A DNA stretch of 64,000 nucleotides. Origin: Butyricicoccus_A sp963601915 (GTDB taxonomy: Bacteria; Bacillota; Clostridia; Oscillospirales; Butyricicoccaceae). Under the pieces are notes generated by a model. The model was not told the DNA's origin, ran no database searches, and was given only the letters and a program-made list of their open reading frames with translations. The translations under genes were made by a program, and so were the position numbers. The stretch lies in the NCBI GenBank assembly GCA_963601915.1, contig CAVCGL010000008.1, forward strand, positions 50,272-114,271, written 5' to 3'. Positions within the stretch are counted from its first letter, which is position 1. Each line of letters begins with the position of its first letter. Shown here piece by piece: positions 26,010-33,751 of the stretch.

Positions 26010-27455
26010 ATGGAGAAAAAATTAGGCCTGTTCAGCGTCGTCTCCACCGGTGTCGGCCTGATCGTTGCGACAACCTGCCTGATGTCGCTATGTCAGGGTG
26101 CCGCGTCCATCGGCGGCATGTTTATCGTCTCGATTGTGCTGGCGTGCGCGCTGAATATGATTACTGCCGCCTCGCTCGCGGAGCTGAATGCGCTCATGCC
26201 GAATTTGACTGGCGGTCTGGCGCAGTACACCCTCGCGGGACTCGGCCCCTTTGTCACGCTGGTGTCCATGGTCGGCGGATATGTCGTCTGCAACGCCCTC
26301 ATGGCACCATCGGAAGGCGCGATGTTTGGTCTCGCCATCAAGGAGCTGACCGGCGTGGGCATCCCTGCCTCCGTCATCAGCGTGGCTCTGACCGCGATTC
26401 TGATCGTCATCAATTTATTCGGCGTCGATATGTTCGCCAAAATTCAGAACGTCGTCGCCTTTCTGCTCATCGGTTCGCTGCTGCTGCTCGGTCTCATCGG
26501 CGCAATCGGTGCCGGTACCGGCGCGGAAGTCTCTCAGTCGTTCGCGCTGACCGACAACGTGATGGACGGCGTCAACATGGCGGCGGCAGCCTTCTGGCTG
26601 TTCATCGGTGTTGAGTTTATCATCCCGATTGCCAAATATGTGGACAATCCGCGCCGCAACATCCCGCTCGGCATGTTCCTCAGCCTCGGCATCATCTGTG
26701 TGATTCAAATCGTCATGGTGTTGGGTCTGTATCATTATACCGGCTGGTCGGATCTCGCCGCATCGGACACGCCGCATATTCTGTATGGCATCAGTCTGCT
26801 CGGCAATGTCGGCAAGGCATGGATTGGTCTTGTCACGGTGCTCGCCGCCATCAGCACACAGAACTCCGTCATCAACAGCATCACAAAGATCTGCTATGGC
26901 ATGGCAAAGATGAATATGCTTCCCTCTCTGTTTCAAAAGACCAATCGCCGCGGCGCGCCGTACATCGGCATTTTGATTTACGGCACGGTGATTTTACTCA
27001 TTGAAGCGACTGGACTGGCAAGCGCATCTTCGCTCTCGTTTATGATTCTGGTGGCATCGGTGTTCTGGATGGTCTCGTATATCATCTCGCACATCAATCT
27101 GCTGGTGCTGCGCCGCCGTCTGCCCAAGGCGCCGCGCACATTTAAGATTCCTTTTGGCCCCGTCATTCCGCTCATCGGCATCGCCGGTATGGTGTATATG
27201 GTGGTCAACATCTCCACTGATCCCGCACAGCGCGCCGCTATTTTGACCATTGACGCCGTGATCTTTGTGATTCTGGCGATCTATGCGGCACTGTGGTCGA
27301 AATTCAAGCTGCGTATGCCGTTGTTCCAGCCGCTGAGTCTGGAAAAGGTCATGGCGATGGAGCATCCCGCTTACTTCCAGCTGCGGCAGGAGGCCGCCCG
27401 CAAAAAACGCGAACAGCGGGAAAAGGAACGGCATGTACGAAGTCACTCGGTGTAA
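26010..27455 (+). CDS. APC-superfamily amino-acid permease
   Basis: The start is set at the ATG at 26010 (MEKKLGLFSVVSTG) with GGAAGGA 10 nt upstream. The 481-residue product has about 12 hydrophobic segments and the APC hallmarks: GVGLIVATTCLMS in helix 1, ASLAELNALMPNLTGG in helix 2, and SVINSITKICYGMAKMNMLP in the cytoplasmic loop after helix 8. It would import an amino acid used by the dehydrogenase/OCD system. It is the last gene of the operon, followed by a strong terminator. Coupling to the PII protein upstream is inference. Confidence 0.9.
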   Translation: MEKKLGLFSVVSTGVGLIVATTCLMSLCQGAASIGGMFIVSIVLACALNMITAASLAELNALMPNLTGGLAQYTLAGLGPFVTLVSMVGGYVVCNALMAPSEGAMFGLAIKELTGVGIPASVISVALTAILIVINLFGVDMFAKIQNVVAFLLIGSLLLLGLIGAIGAGTGAEVSQSFALTDNVMDGVNMAAAAFWLFIGVEFIIPIAKYVDNPRRNIPLGMFLSLGIICVIQIVMVLGLYHYTGWSDLAASDTPHILYGISLLGNVGKAWIGLVTVLAAISTQNSVINSITKICYGMAKMNMLPSLFQKTNRRGAPYIGILIYGTVILLIEATGLASASSLSFMILVASVFWMVSYIISHINLLVLRRRLPKAPRTFKIPFGPVIPLIGIAGMVYMVVNISTDPAQRAAILTIDAVIFVILAIYAALWSKFKLRMPLFQPLSLEKVMAMEHPAYFQLRQEAARKKREQREKERHVRSHSV

Positions 27456-27458
27456 ATC

Positions 27459-27503
27459 AAAGAGCTTACTGTCTGTAGAAAGCAGACGGTAAGCTCTTTT
27501 TTT
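27459..27503 (+). terminator. Terminator of the OCD-PII-permease operon
   Basis: AAAGAGCTTAC and GTAAGCTCTTT arms, with an inner GTCTG/CAGAC pair, are followed by seven Ts. Confidence 0.9.
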
Positions 27504-27930
27504 GATTAACCAATGAAACACAACATGCATCAATAGCTCCTTTGGAATATTCTGAAACATTGGGCACTGTCTGCATGAAACTATTTCTAAACCAAAATCC
27601 CCATATTTGCCAATACAACGGCAGATATGGGGATTTTTTTGTTGTCCACGCCCTGCTGGAAATCAGTGCCCAGCAGTGCAGTACAGGAGCTGGCAAAGAG
27701 CGGACAGGATCTTCCCTATACTTCCAAGCTGCTTTCTGGTTAAGGCATGATTCAGCTGTTAAAATCCAGCAGCCTGCAAAATTCCCTGCGGGCGCTGGGT
27801 CTGGTTCTGCATCATGCAAAGACCGATTCCCTGCCGGTTGAGCAGGTCGTGGAAGAACAGTATCTGCTCGGCCTGCTCCGTGAGCTGTAATCGCTTGACG
27901 GCTTCCCGATCTTCTATGTAGGAACACAAA
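27504..27930. other. Decayed intergenic stretch with one strong hairpin
   Basis: No credible full gene is seen. A terminator-like hairpin (27595-27611 with 27620-27636, core ATCCCCATAT/ATATGGGGAT) ends in a T-run on the plus strand, with no gene in front of it. On the minus strand a 61-codon frame (27759-27944: YIEDREAVKRLQLTEQ ... HDLLNRQGIGLCMM) looks like the tail of a lost protein. It begins inside the palindromic element at 27931, so it may be a gene remnant cut by that element. Confidence 0.5.
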
Positions 27931-27955
27931 ACTTCCGTTAACAATTAACGGAAGT
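27931..27955. repeat. Solo perfect copy of the 25-bp palindrome
   Basis: The arms ACTTCCGTTAA and TTAACGGAAGT flank a 3-nt centre. The same element occurs at 29279 and 31184 and, with one changed base, seventeen times at 30050-30974. Confidence 0.95.
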
Positions 27956-27978
27956 GAAAAAGAATGTCCAGTATCACT

Positions 27979-28638
27979 TCACTCTTTCACGAGCTGTTTA
28001 TCAAATCCAGCTTCTACCAGTCTCTGATATGCTGCCCATACATCGGATGGAATCTCCTGCGGAATCTGAAATCCATTTTTCCCATAAAGGTCAATGCGCT
28101 GCAAATCACCGACCAGAATATTGAGAAAATCCTCCACATGCATTTGCTCCGATTGCTGATAATACCGATAATATTCCTCATACGTGTTCTGCGGAGAGGT
28201 CACGCGGAAGTTCAAGTCGCTCCATTGTTTCTTGAGTGTTGCATAGATTCTCCGCTCCTTAAATGGCTTATCTACAACCAGATAGTTGGAAAATGACTGT
28301 TGTTTTTGCTTCAGCAAAAGTTTCGTATTGTGGATATTTTCTCCGGTATTTGTCGATTCCGATTCGATAACAATTTTCTCCCGAGGAACGCCTCTTTTTA
28401 CCGCTATCTCAGCAAATGCTATCGCTTCCGGCTTGTTCCAAATCTGTTTGGTGATACGCCCGAACCCACCAGTAAAAACAAGGTATTTCCCGTATCCGGC
28501 AAGATACAACTCGGCTGTCCGTTCGGCAACATGCAGATCATGACTGCCAAAACCAAGAATAGCATCCGCCTTTTCCAAGGGCTGATGGAGATGATGATAC
28601 TCCCACAACACTTTTGCATCTGTATGAACGTCATACAT
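27979..28638 (-). CDS. YdcF/SanA/ElyC family (DUF218) protein
   Basis: This 219-residue protein has the DUF218 layout: ADAILGFGSHDLHVAERTAEL, LVFTGGFG, an acidic IVIESESTNTGENIHN block and YLVVDKPFKERRIYAT. Family members bind nucleotide-like or isoprenoid ligands; YdcF binds S-adenosylmethionine, and SanA/ElyC affect the envelope. No signal peptide or membrane helix is present, so this is the cytosolic branch. It is a single gene in the decayed region before the repeat array. Confidence 0.85.
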   Translation of the reverse strand: MYDVHTDAKVLWEYHHLHQPLEKADAILGFGSHDLHVAERTAELYLAGYGKYLVFTGGFGRITKQIWNKPEAIAFAEIAVKRGVPREKIVIESESTNTGENIHNTKLLLKQKQQSFSNYLVVDKPFKERRIYATLKKQWSDLNFRVTSPQNTYEEYYRYYQQSEQMHVEDFLNILVGDLQRIDLYGKNGFQIPQEIPSDVWAAYQRLVEAGFDKQLVKE

Positions 28639-28668
28639 ACCATTTTTCCTCCTAACATTGCGAAACGG

Positions 28669-28708
28669 AAAACTCCAGCGGTTCCTGTGTGAACTGCTGG
28701 AGTTTTTT
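28669..28708 (-). terminator. Hairpin between the hypothetical gene and ydcF-like gene
   Basis: AAAACTCCAGC (28669-28679) pairs with GCTGGAGTTTT (28696-28706). There are T-runs on both strands, so it may work in both directions. It follows the minus-strand gene ending at 28730. Confidence 0.6.
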
Positions 28709-28729
28709 GACTGTAAGGGTTTCCTCTGC

Positions 28730-29128
28730 TTATCTTTCCACTATATCATAGATTTTCTCAAACTCACCCCGCGCGACAAAATTAAAATCGACATCGACAA
28801 TCTCGCCGTGCTCATCATATGCGGTAGAATAAAACACAATGATGCTGTCCTTCGGCGTGCGCTCCAGTTTCCCCCACAGCTCGGCGCAAAAATAATGCGC
28901 TTCATCCTGCTCGTGAATACACATCTTCTTTCGCGCCTGTAACCAGCAAATCTCCTCACACAACGGCTCTTCGATGCACCACGCCCGCAGCGGCTTGGGA
29001 ATCTGCTCGTAGGTGCCGTCCGGATGCGCCAGCAGCTTGCCCTCTGCCATCATACGCTGTTCTGCCTCGGTGCCCGCGCCCAGTTCATAGGCGCGGACGG
29101 TCTTTCCATGTTTCTTCTGTACAAGCAT
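28730..29128 (-). CDS. Hypothetical protein, 132 residues
   Basis: I do not recognise a family. The protein is soluble and acidic and rich in aromatic residues and Cys (AWCIEEPLCEEICWL). It starts MLVQKKHGKTVRAYELGAG and ends FVARGEFEKIYDIVER. The segment YELGAGTEAEQRMMAEGKL followed by a YEQIP turn resembles small proteins that accompany accessory genes. The ATG is preceded by AAAAGGAGAA on the minus strand, and a hairpin follows the stop, so it is likely expressed. Confidence 0.6.
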   Translation of the reverse strand: MLVQKKHGKTVRAYELGAGTEAEQRMMAEGKLLAHPDGTYEQIPKPLRAWCIEEPLCEEICWLQARKKMCIHEQDEAHYFCAELWGKLERTPKDSIIVFYSTAYDEHGEIVDVDFNFVARGEFEKIYDIVER

Positions 29129-29168
29129 CGAAATTCTCCTTTTCTTCTTACTTTGATTATATCATATC

Positions 29169-29278
29169 TTATGAATCAGTGAGATTTTTTCTCGTCATGC
29201 GAATCGCGGACACGTCGTCCTCATGCGCCTCTATCACCTCTCCCCTGTCCAATGCGGCGGCGATTTCGGCAATGCCTA
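29169..29278 (-). pseudogene. 3' remnant of an unidentified gene next to a palindrome
   Basis: On the minus strand about 36 codons are open (GIAEIAAALDRGEVIEAHED ... RMTRKNLTDS) and end at a TAA at 29169-29171. The frame has no start and begins exactly at the edge of the palindromic element at 29279-29303. It looks like the last third of a small protein cut off by insertion of, or recombination at, that element. Confidence 0.45.
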
Positions 29279-29303
29279 ACTTCCGTTAATTATTAACGGA
29301 AGT
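29279..29303. repeat. Solo perfect copy of the 25-bp palindrome
   Basis: The arms ACTTCCGTTAA and TTAACGGAAGT flank a TTA centre. It abuts a truncated reading frame. Confidence 0.95.
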
Positions 29304-29321
29304 GAAAATTAACACCCTCAT

Positions 29322-29367
29322 AAAAAGCCTACTGACGCTGCTCATTCAGCAGTGCCAGCAGGCTTTT
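29322..29367 (-). terminator. Terminator of the YdeI-family gene
   Basis: The outer arms AAAAGCCT and AGGCTTTT, with inner CTGCT/CAGCAG pairing, form a long stem. There is a T-run on the minus strand. Confidence 0.7.
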
Positions 29368-29391
29368 ATTTGCATATCCTGTATTTTATAC

Positions 29392-29967
29392 TCAATACTT
29401 CAATAATCTTCCGTAATCATTCCATTCGCCAAACATTTTTCCAAGCTCCGATTGTTTCACCAGCTTCGTCAGGCGCATTTCAAATACACGCCGATCTTTC
29501 TTTTTATCCCGCTGAATGCAGTCGATGCGCACTCTCTGATACAGAGATGGAAATTGACAAAAGTTCTCCCACGCAATCGGATTTTCCTGAAAAGCCTGAA
29601 AAATTTCAGCATCAATGACAAAGCTGCTTTCAGATAGATCCGGCAGAGCAGCACGCCCTGCATCCGTCATCAAGCCAAGCTTTTCTAATCTGCGGCAACG
29701 TTCCTTGTTTAACTCAGACCATGAACTTCTGGCAGTCCGAGGTGTAAAACGCTGCATATCTATGCCATGAATCTTTTTATGTGTTGTGTCAATCCAGCCA
29801 AAACAAAGTGCTTCTTCCACGGCATCTAAATACCATACACAGTCTGTCGGAGGATTTTTTCCCTTCTCTGCAACCATCCAACACTCTGATTCTTTGTCGT
29901 GATTCTCTAACAACCAATTTCTAAAATTCGCTCTCGTCGTAATTTTTAAAATATTTTTCGGTTCCAT
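29392..29967 (-). CDS. YdeI/OmpD-associated family protein
   Basis: This 191-residue protein has the YdeI/OmdA pattern: RANFRNWLLENHDKESECW, the conserved AVEEALCFGWIDTTHK, RFTPRTARSSWSELNKERC, and a C-terminal WENFCQFP...YQRVRIDCIQ...R..R...L block. The family is widespread and small; some members are linked to bacteriocin protection, but the biochemical function is unproven. It is a single gene directly beside the repeat array. The ATG at 29967 is the only reasonable start. Confidence 0.87.
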   Translation of the reverse strand: MEPKNILKITTRANFRNWLLENHDKESECWMVAEKGKNPPTDCVWYLDAVEEALCFGWIDTTHKKIHGIDMQRFTPRTARSSWSELNKERCRRLEKLGLMTDAGRAALPDLSESSFVIDAEIFQAFQENPIAWENFCQFPSLYQRVRIDCIQRDKKKDRRVFEMRLTKLVKQSELGKMFGEWNDYGRLLKY

Positions 29968-30049
29968 GTCATACTCCCGTTGTCTCTTTTTATCTATTGT
30001 ATTATACTACGAGCAAAATAAAATTTGAAGTCATAGCTGGAAGGGCCCC

Positions 30050-30974
30050 ACTTCCGTTAATGATTAACGAAAGTCCGCACCGGTAGGGCAGACGCGCGAA
30101 CTCTCACTTCCGTTAACGATTAACGAAAGTCCGCACCGGTAGGAAAGACGCGCAAATTCCCACTTCCGTTAACGATTAACGAAAGTCTGCACCAGTAGGG
30201 AAGAAGCGGGAACTCCCACTTCCGTTAATGATTAACGAAAGTCCGCACCGGTAGGGCAGAAGCGCGAACCCTCCACTTCCGTTAACAATTAACGAAAGTC
30301 CGCACCGGTAGGGCAGACGCGCGAACTCCCACTTCCGTTAACAATTAACGAAAGTCTGCACTGGTAGGGAAGATGCGTGAACTTTCACTTCCGTTAACGA
30401 TTAACGAAAGTCTGCGCCGGTAGGGGAGAAGTGGAAACTCTCACTTCCGTTAACGATTAACGAAAGTCTGCACCGGCAGGGGAGAAGCGCAAATCTCTAC
30501 TTCCGTTAACAATTAACGAAAGTCTGCGCCGGTAGGGGAGAAGCGCAAATCTCTACTTCCGTTAACAATTAACGAAAGTCTGCGCCGGTAGGGGAGAAGC
30601 GCAAATCTCTACTTCCGTTAACAATTAACGAAAGTCTGCGCCGGTAGGGGAGAAGCGCAAATCTCTACTTCCGTTAACAATTAACGAAAGTCTGCGCCGG
30701 TAGGGGAGAAGCGCAAATCTCTACTTCCGTTAACAATTAACGAAAGTCTGCGCCGGTAGGGGAGAAGCGCGAACCCTCCACTTCCGTTAACGATTAACGA
30801 AAGTCCACGCCGGTAGGGCAGAAGCGGAAACTCCCACTTCCGTTAACGATTAACGAAAGTCTGCACCAGTAGGGCAGAAACGTGAATCTCTACTTCCGTT
30901 AACAATTAACGAAAGTCCGCACCGGCAGGGGAGAAGCACGAACCCTCACTTCCGTTAACAATTAACGAAAGCAG
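30050..30974. repeat. Array of 17 tandem 56-bp units, each with a near-perfect 25-bp palindrome
   Basis: Units begin at 30050, 30106, 30162, 30218, 30275, 30331, 30387, 30443, 30499, 30555, 30611, 30667, 30723, 30780, 30836, 30892 and 30948; the step is 56 bp (57 twice). Each has the arm ACTTCCGTTAA, a 3-nt centre (TGA, CGA or CAA) and the arm TTAACGAAAGT, one base off the perfect partner TTAACGGAAGT. The spacers (about 31 bp) are also conserved (TCYGCRCCGGTAGGG followed by GAAGCG-like), and five or six central units are almost identical. It lies between decayed genes and a Rep-ParA-ParB module, so iterons or a partition centromere are likely. Confidence 0.95.
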
Positions 30975-31048
30975 ACCAGAAAAAAACAGCAGTCTTTTAT
31001 TGTATCGCACGCTGTCGAAAACTTTTTTTATTTGATTAAAAAAAATGC

Positions 31049-31256
31049 TTGCTTTTTTCGGAAATCCATTGTATAATATTCGAAGAAGATAAAAAAGACA
31101 AGAATGTAAAACACGCTGTGCAAGGCTTTTAATGATTGCGTCTTGTATAGTGTGTTTTGCTTTGTCTCGAAACTTGTCGATACACTTCCGTTAATCATTA
31201 ACGGAAGTAAAAGCGCAAGAACCCACACGAGGTATACTTCTCGTGTGGGTTCTTGT
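31049..31256 (+). ncRNA. Candidate small structured RNA next to the rep gene
   Basis: A good promoter, TTGCTT (31049-31054), 17 bp and TATAAT (31072-31077), is followed about 140 bp later by a perfect terminator stem, AAGAACCCACACGAG (31217-31231) with CTCGTGTGGGTTCTT (31240-31254). No ribosome site with an open frame lies between. The transcript would contain an AAAACACGCT/AGTGTGTTTT stem and one solo copy of the palindrome. It could be a regulatory RNA of the replicon module; expression is unproven. The terminator may also serve the converging rep gene. Confidence 0.45.
31184..31208. repeat. Solo perfect copy of the 25-bp palindrome
   Basis: The arms ACTTCCGTTAA and TTAACGGAAGT flank a TCA centre, 210 bp beyond the array and inside the predicted small RNA. 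Confidence 0.95.
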
Positions 31257-31310
31257 TGTATTCAGCAAAATCATTTTATTTTACACAGACAAATGGGTAT
31301 AGTATCCCCC

Positions 31311-32285
31311 TTAGAAATTAAATCCCTTCAGTTGTTGTCCCATGCTGCGCAGCAACGTTTCGTCATGCATATACGCATGATAAATATACACCTCCGCCAA
31401 ATACTTGGTGAGCGGCGTCAGCTGTTCAAAGGTATCGTTCCACCAGTCTATTAGTTCCCCACGGCGCACGGCAGCGAGCAGCAGCTGCATTTCATCCATG
31501 GCTGTAAACCGTTCTCCGGTCGGGAAATTTTTATGTACGCCAGCTCGATACAGCATAGCAAGGACATAATGTTTGCGATTTCGGATGTCTTTTCGCAGTC
31601 GTACCGTCTCCAAAATCTTTTCGACATCCCGACGAGACAGCCTAAACAAGGCTTCCTTGCACGCTTCCGGCGTGACGGAAGCTCCGTCGATATAAATGGT
31701 CTTGTCGTCGCAGATTGCATCACAGATGGCGTCCGTCACTTCTTCCGCCTCTTCCGGAGAAAAATCTTCACTGAGCGTATCCTCTTCAATCATGTCCTTG
31801 ACCACTTCTCTGCAAGCGTCTTTCTCCAGCTCTTTGCTCTGTGCAGCAGACAAATCGCCATTCGGATTGGCAACAGACAGCAGGGTTACACCCTTATTTA
31901 ATTCTTCTTCCCGAATGCGGCGCGGTTTGCCGTCAGTGTTTGCAATTGGCTCCTCAAAGACCACATATTCGCTGCGAATACGCAAATTTCGCTTGCTTAA
32001 TACGTCTACGCGTACAACAAAGCCCTCTCGCATGAGCTCATCCATACAGCGCTTGATGCAGCCGATAGATTCTTTGAACACATGAGACAGGCCTTTTAAT
32101 GTCATCGTCCACCGATCATTTTCCGAAACAGGCGTAAACGAGCTGTCGCGCTGACCAATCAAGTAGGTCATCAACATTTTCGCCTTCATAGAAATCTTTT
32201 GCGAATGGATCAGGCTGTTCGGAACCTTGGTAAAACCGGTTTGATATTCTGTTCGATTGATAGTTAAATTAACTGCTACACCCAT
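31311..32285 (-). CDS. Replication-initiator-like winged-helix protein
   Basis: The start is set at 32285 (MGVAVNLTINRTEYQTGF) with GGAGG 7 nt upstream. The 324-residue product begins with FTKVPNSLIHSQKISMKAKMLMTYL, then SFTPVSENDRWTMTLKGLSHVFKESIGCIKRCMDELMREGFV. This is the winged-helix pattern of RepA_N / replisome-organiser proteins of Firmicutes plasmids, ICEs and phages. The middle is acidic (EEDTLSEDFSPEEAEEVTD). The C-terminal third (RRDVEKILETVRLRKDIRNRKHYVLAMLYRAG) resembles the C-terminal domain seen in clostridial Rep/DnaD-like proteins. It lies beside an iteron-like array and parAB and is preceded by a long leader with a terminator, as in attenuation-controlled rep genes. Confidence 0.65.
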   Translation of the reverse strand: MGVAVNLTINRTEYQTGFTKVPNSLIHSQKISMKAKMLMTYLIGQRDSSFTPVSENDRWTMTLKGLSHVFKESIGCIKRCMDELMREGFVVRVDVLSKRNLRIRSEYVVFEEPIANTDGKPRRIREEELNKGVTLLSVANPNGDLSAAQSKELEKDACREVVKDMIEEDTLSEDFSPEEAEEVTDAICDAICDDKTIYIDGASVTPEACKEALFRLSRRDVEKILETVRLRKDIRNRKHYVLAMLYRAGVHKNFPTGERFTAMDEMQLLLAAVRRGELIDWWNDTFEQLTPLTKYLAEVYIYHAYMHDETLLRSMGQQLKGFNF

Positions 32286-32314
32286 GATGGAACCTCCGTA
32301 TCGTAATTTCTGCA

Positions 32315-32347
32315 CAAAAAAAGTGCTGTTATCCTTTAACAACACTT
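32315..32347 (-). promoter_or_regulatory. Attenuator hairpin directly before rep
   Basis: On the minus strand AAGTGTTGTTA pairs with TAACAGCACTT (complement of 32337-32347 and 32321-32331) around AAGGA and is followed by a run of Ts. It lies between the rep promoter and the rep ribosome site. Confidence 0.65.
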
Positions 32348-32529
32348 CCATACAATCTTACAATACAAAAAGGATACATCTCTATCAGGGGGCATGGTGT
32401 ATATGATATATTCTGTATGCTTTTGCAGACACAATGATTGCGCAGAAGATAAAAAATGAGTTAAGACAAGAAAATAAAAGAATAAGAAAAATAAAAAAGA
32501 AAATAGAAAACATAATTATGTGTACGATT
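32348..32529. other. rep leader region, AT-rich, no gene
   Basis: This is untranslated sequence between the rep promoter and the attenuator. It has an A-rich purine tract (minus-strand T/C-rich) and no frame with a ribosome site. An antisense copy-control RNA would be expected here, but I see no convincing plus-strand promoter. Confidence 0.5.
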
Positions 32530-32558
32530 ATTATAGCGGATGTCTGATAACTTGTCAA
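32530..32558 (-). promoter_or_regulatory. Promoter of the rep gene
   Basis: TTGACA (complement of 32553-32558), 17 bp and TATAAT (32530-32535) match the consensus perfectly. Confidence 0.85.
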
Positions 32559-32661
32559 GATTTTTCTAGCTAGCCATGCTCTATCTCTTATAAATCATAA
32601 TATTATATCTTTTAGTCTTATATCTAAATCATATTATATATGTGCCTGATTTCGTAATTTC

Positions 32662-32698
32662 GATTTCCGTAATATCCATTTTCGAAATTACGGAAATC
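32662..32698. promoter_or_regulatory. Inverted repeat between rep and the par operon
   Basis: GATTTCCGTAAT (32662-32673) is mirrored by ATTACGGAAATC (32687-32698). A second overlapping CGTAATTTCGA/TCGAAATTACG pair lies around it. It is a likely operator or partition-protein site, about 70 bp upstream of the par promoter. Confidence 0.55.
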
Positions 32699-32765
32699 AA
32701 CACAACGGATGTCACCCTGTGACGAATGCTTTTGAATTTCATTGAAATCTTTTTGCATGTATTGC

Positions 32766-32795
32766 TTGACGGATAGATGGCAAACAGCATATAAT
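32766..32795 (+). promoter_or_regulatory. Promoter of the RHH-parA-parB operon
   Basis: TTGACG (32766-32771), 18 bp and TATAAT (32790-32795) are followed 23 bp later by the ribbon-helix-helix gene start. Confidence 0.8.
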
Positions 32796-32818
32796 AGATG
32801 CATAAAGAGGTGATTTTT

Positions 32819-32980
32819 ATGGCAGGCAATACCAAACTGACGACCGTCCGCTGGCCGGTTGATTTATATAGCAAAATCGAGCGGGAAGCCGAGAAAAAGG
32901 GCTTACCTGTTGCGAGTTACATTCGTATGATCGTGAAAGAGCGCATGGACGCGATAGAAGAAAAGGAAGTGGGAAGATGA
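32819..32980 (+). CDS. CopG/Arc-type ribbon-helix-helix protein, 53 residues
   Basis: The start at 32819 has AGAGGTG upstream. The product (MAGNTKLTTVRWPVDLYSKI...) has a beta-strand TKLTTVRWP, then helices PVDLYSKIEREAEKKG and PVASYIRMIVKERM, which is the CopG/MetJ/Arc fold. Such proteins bind operators as dimers and repress copy-number or partition operons. Its stop overlaps the parA start (ATGA). It may bind the inverted repeat upstream or the palindrome array. Confidence 0.8.
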   Translation: MAGNTKLTTVRWPVDLYSKIEREAEKKGLPVASYIRMIVKERMDAIEEKEVGR

Positions 32981-33750
32981 GCTGTTCTGTCATTGCGTTT
33001 TCCAATCAGAAGGGCGGCGTGGGCAAATCGACGTCGGTTGTCGCGGCTGCTGGATGCCTGCTGAGCCGTGGCTATTCGGTGCTGGTGATTGATACCGATC
33101 CGCAGGCCACCGCGTCTTCGTATATGGTTCCTGACTTTGAACAGCAGGAAGAGGGAAGAGAGGCTTCGCTGTATCATCTCATCATGGATGAGAATCTCAG
33201 CGTGCCGGACAGCATCGTACATACTACGTCCGGCGATTTGATTACCGCTTCCTTTTTGCTCTATGATATGGATCGTCTGGGCGTCGGCACGTCTGCTATC
33301 AAGGAGATTGTGGACGAGGTGCGCGCACAGTACGACTTTATTTTGATTGACACGCCGCCGAATCTCGGCTGGCTGCAAACGGCGGCATTGGAAGCAACGG
33401 ATTATATCGTCATCCCGACCAAGGCGACCGCGCAGAGCATCCGCGGCATCCCGACGTTTTTTGACACGGTGTACTATGTGCAGAACACCAATCCGGAGCT
33501 GCGCATCTTGGGCTTCTTGATTACCATGTCCAGTAAGCGTGTGCGCGCCTGCAAGGCGATTGCCGGGGAATTGGAGACCATTGCCCAACAGATGGGCTGT
33601 CAGGTGTTCCCGGAATGGATTCGTCTGGCAGAGGGATTGTTTGGTGAATCGGAAGCCATGCACACCAATGTGTTCCAGATGCATCGCAAGAACAATGCGC
33701 TCAAGGATTATGAGGCCTTTGTCGATGCGCTTGTAAAGGCGGTGAAGTGA
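32977..33750 (+). CDS. parA: ParA family partition ATPase
   Basis: This 257-residue protein has the deviant Walker A NQKGGVGKST near residues 10-19, IDTDPQATAS (Walker A'), and FILIDTPPNLG (Walker B). It has no N-terminal HTH extension, like small type Ib or Soj-type ParA. Codons overlap the RHH gene, and parB starts 1 bp after its stop region. It drives segregation of the DNA that carries the cognate ParB-binding sites. Its place beside rep and a palindrome array marks it as a plasmid- or ICE-type rather than chromosomal oriC-type copy. Confidence 0.93.
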   Translation: MSCSVIAFSNQKGGVGKSTSVVAAAGCLLSRGYSVLVIDTDPQATASSYMVPDFEQQEEGREASLYHLIMDENLSVPDSIVHTTSGDLITASFLLYDMDRLGVGTSAIKEIVDEVRAQYDFILIDTPPNLGWLQTAALEATDYIVIPTKATAQSIRGIPTFFDTVYYVQNTNPELRILGFLITMSSKRVRACKAIAGELETIAQQMGCQVFPEWIRLAEGLFGESEAMHTNVFQMHRKNNALKDYEAFVDALVKAVK

Positions 33751-33751
33751 C

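Noticed and set aside
27466..27927. 153-codon minus-strand frame after the permease
   Set aside because: It runs through two terminator hairpins and has no conserved features; only the overlapping short frame near 27759-27944 looks like a gene remnant.
30050..30974. CRISPR array
   Set aside because: The palindromic repeat with about 31-nt spacing looks CRISPR-like, but the spacers are almost the same in every unit and no cas gene is near. It is a tandem repeat.
31028..31228. 66-codon minus-strand frame after the rep gene
   Set aside because: It is low-complexity, AT-driven sequence running through the terminator and palindrome, with no ribosome site.
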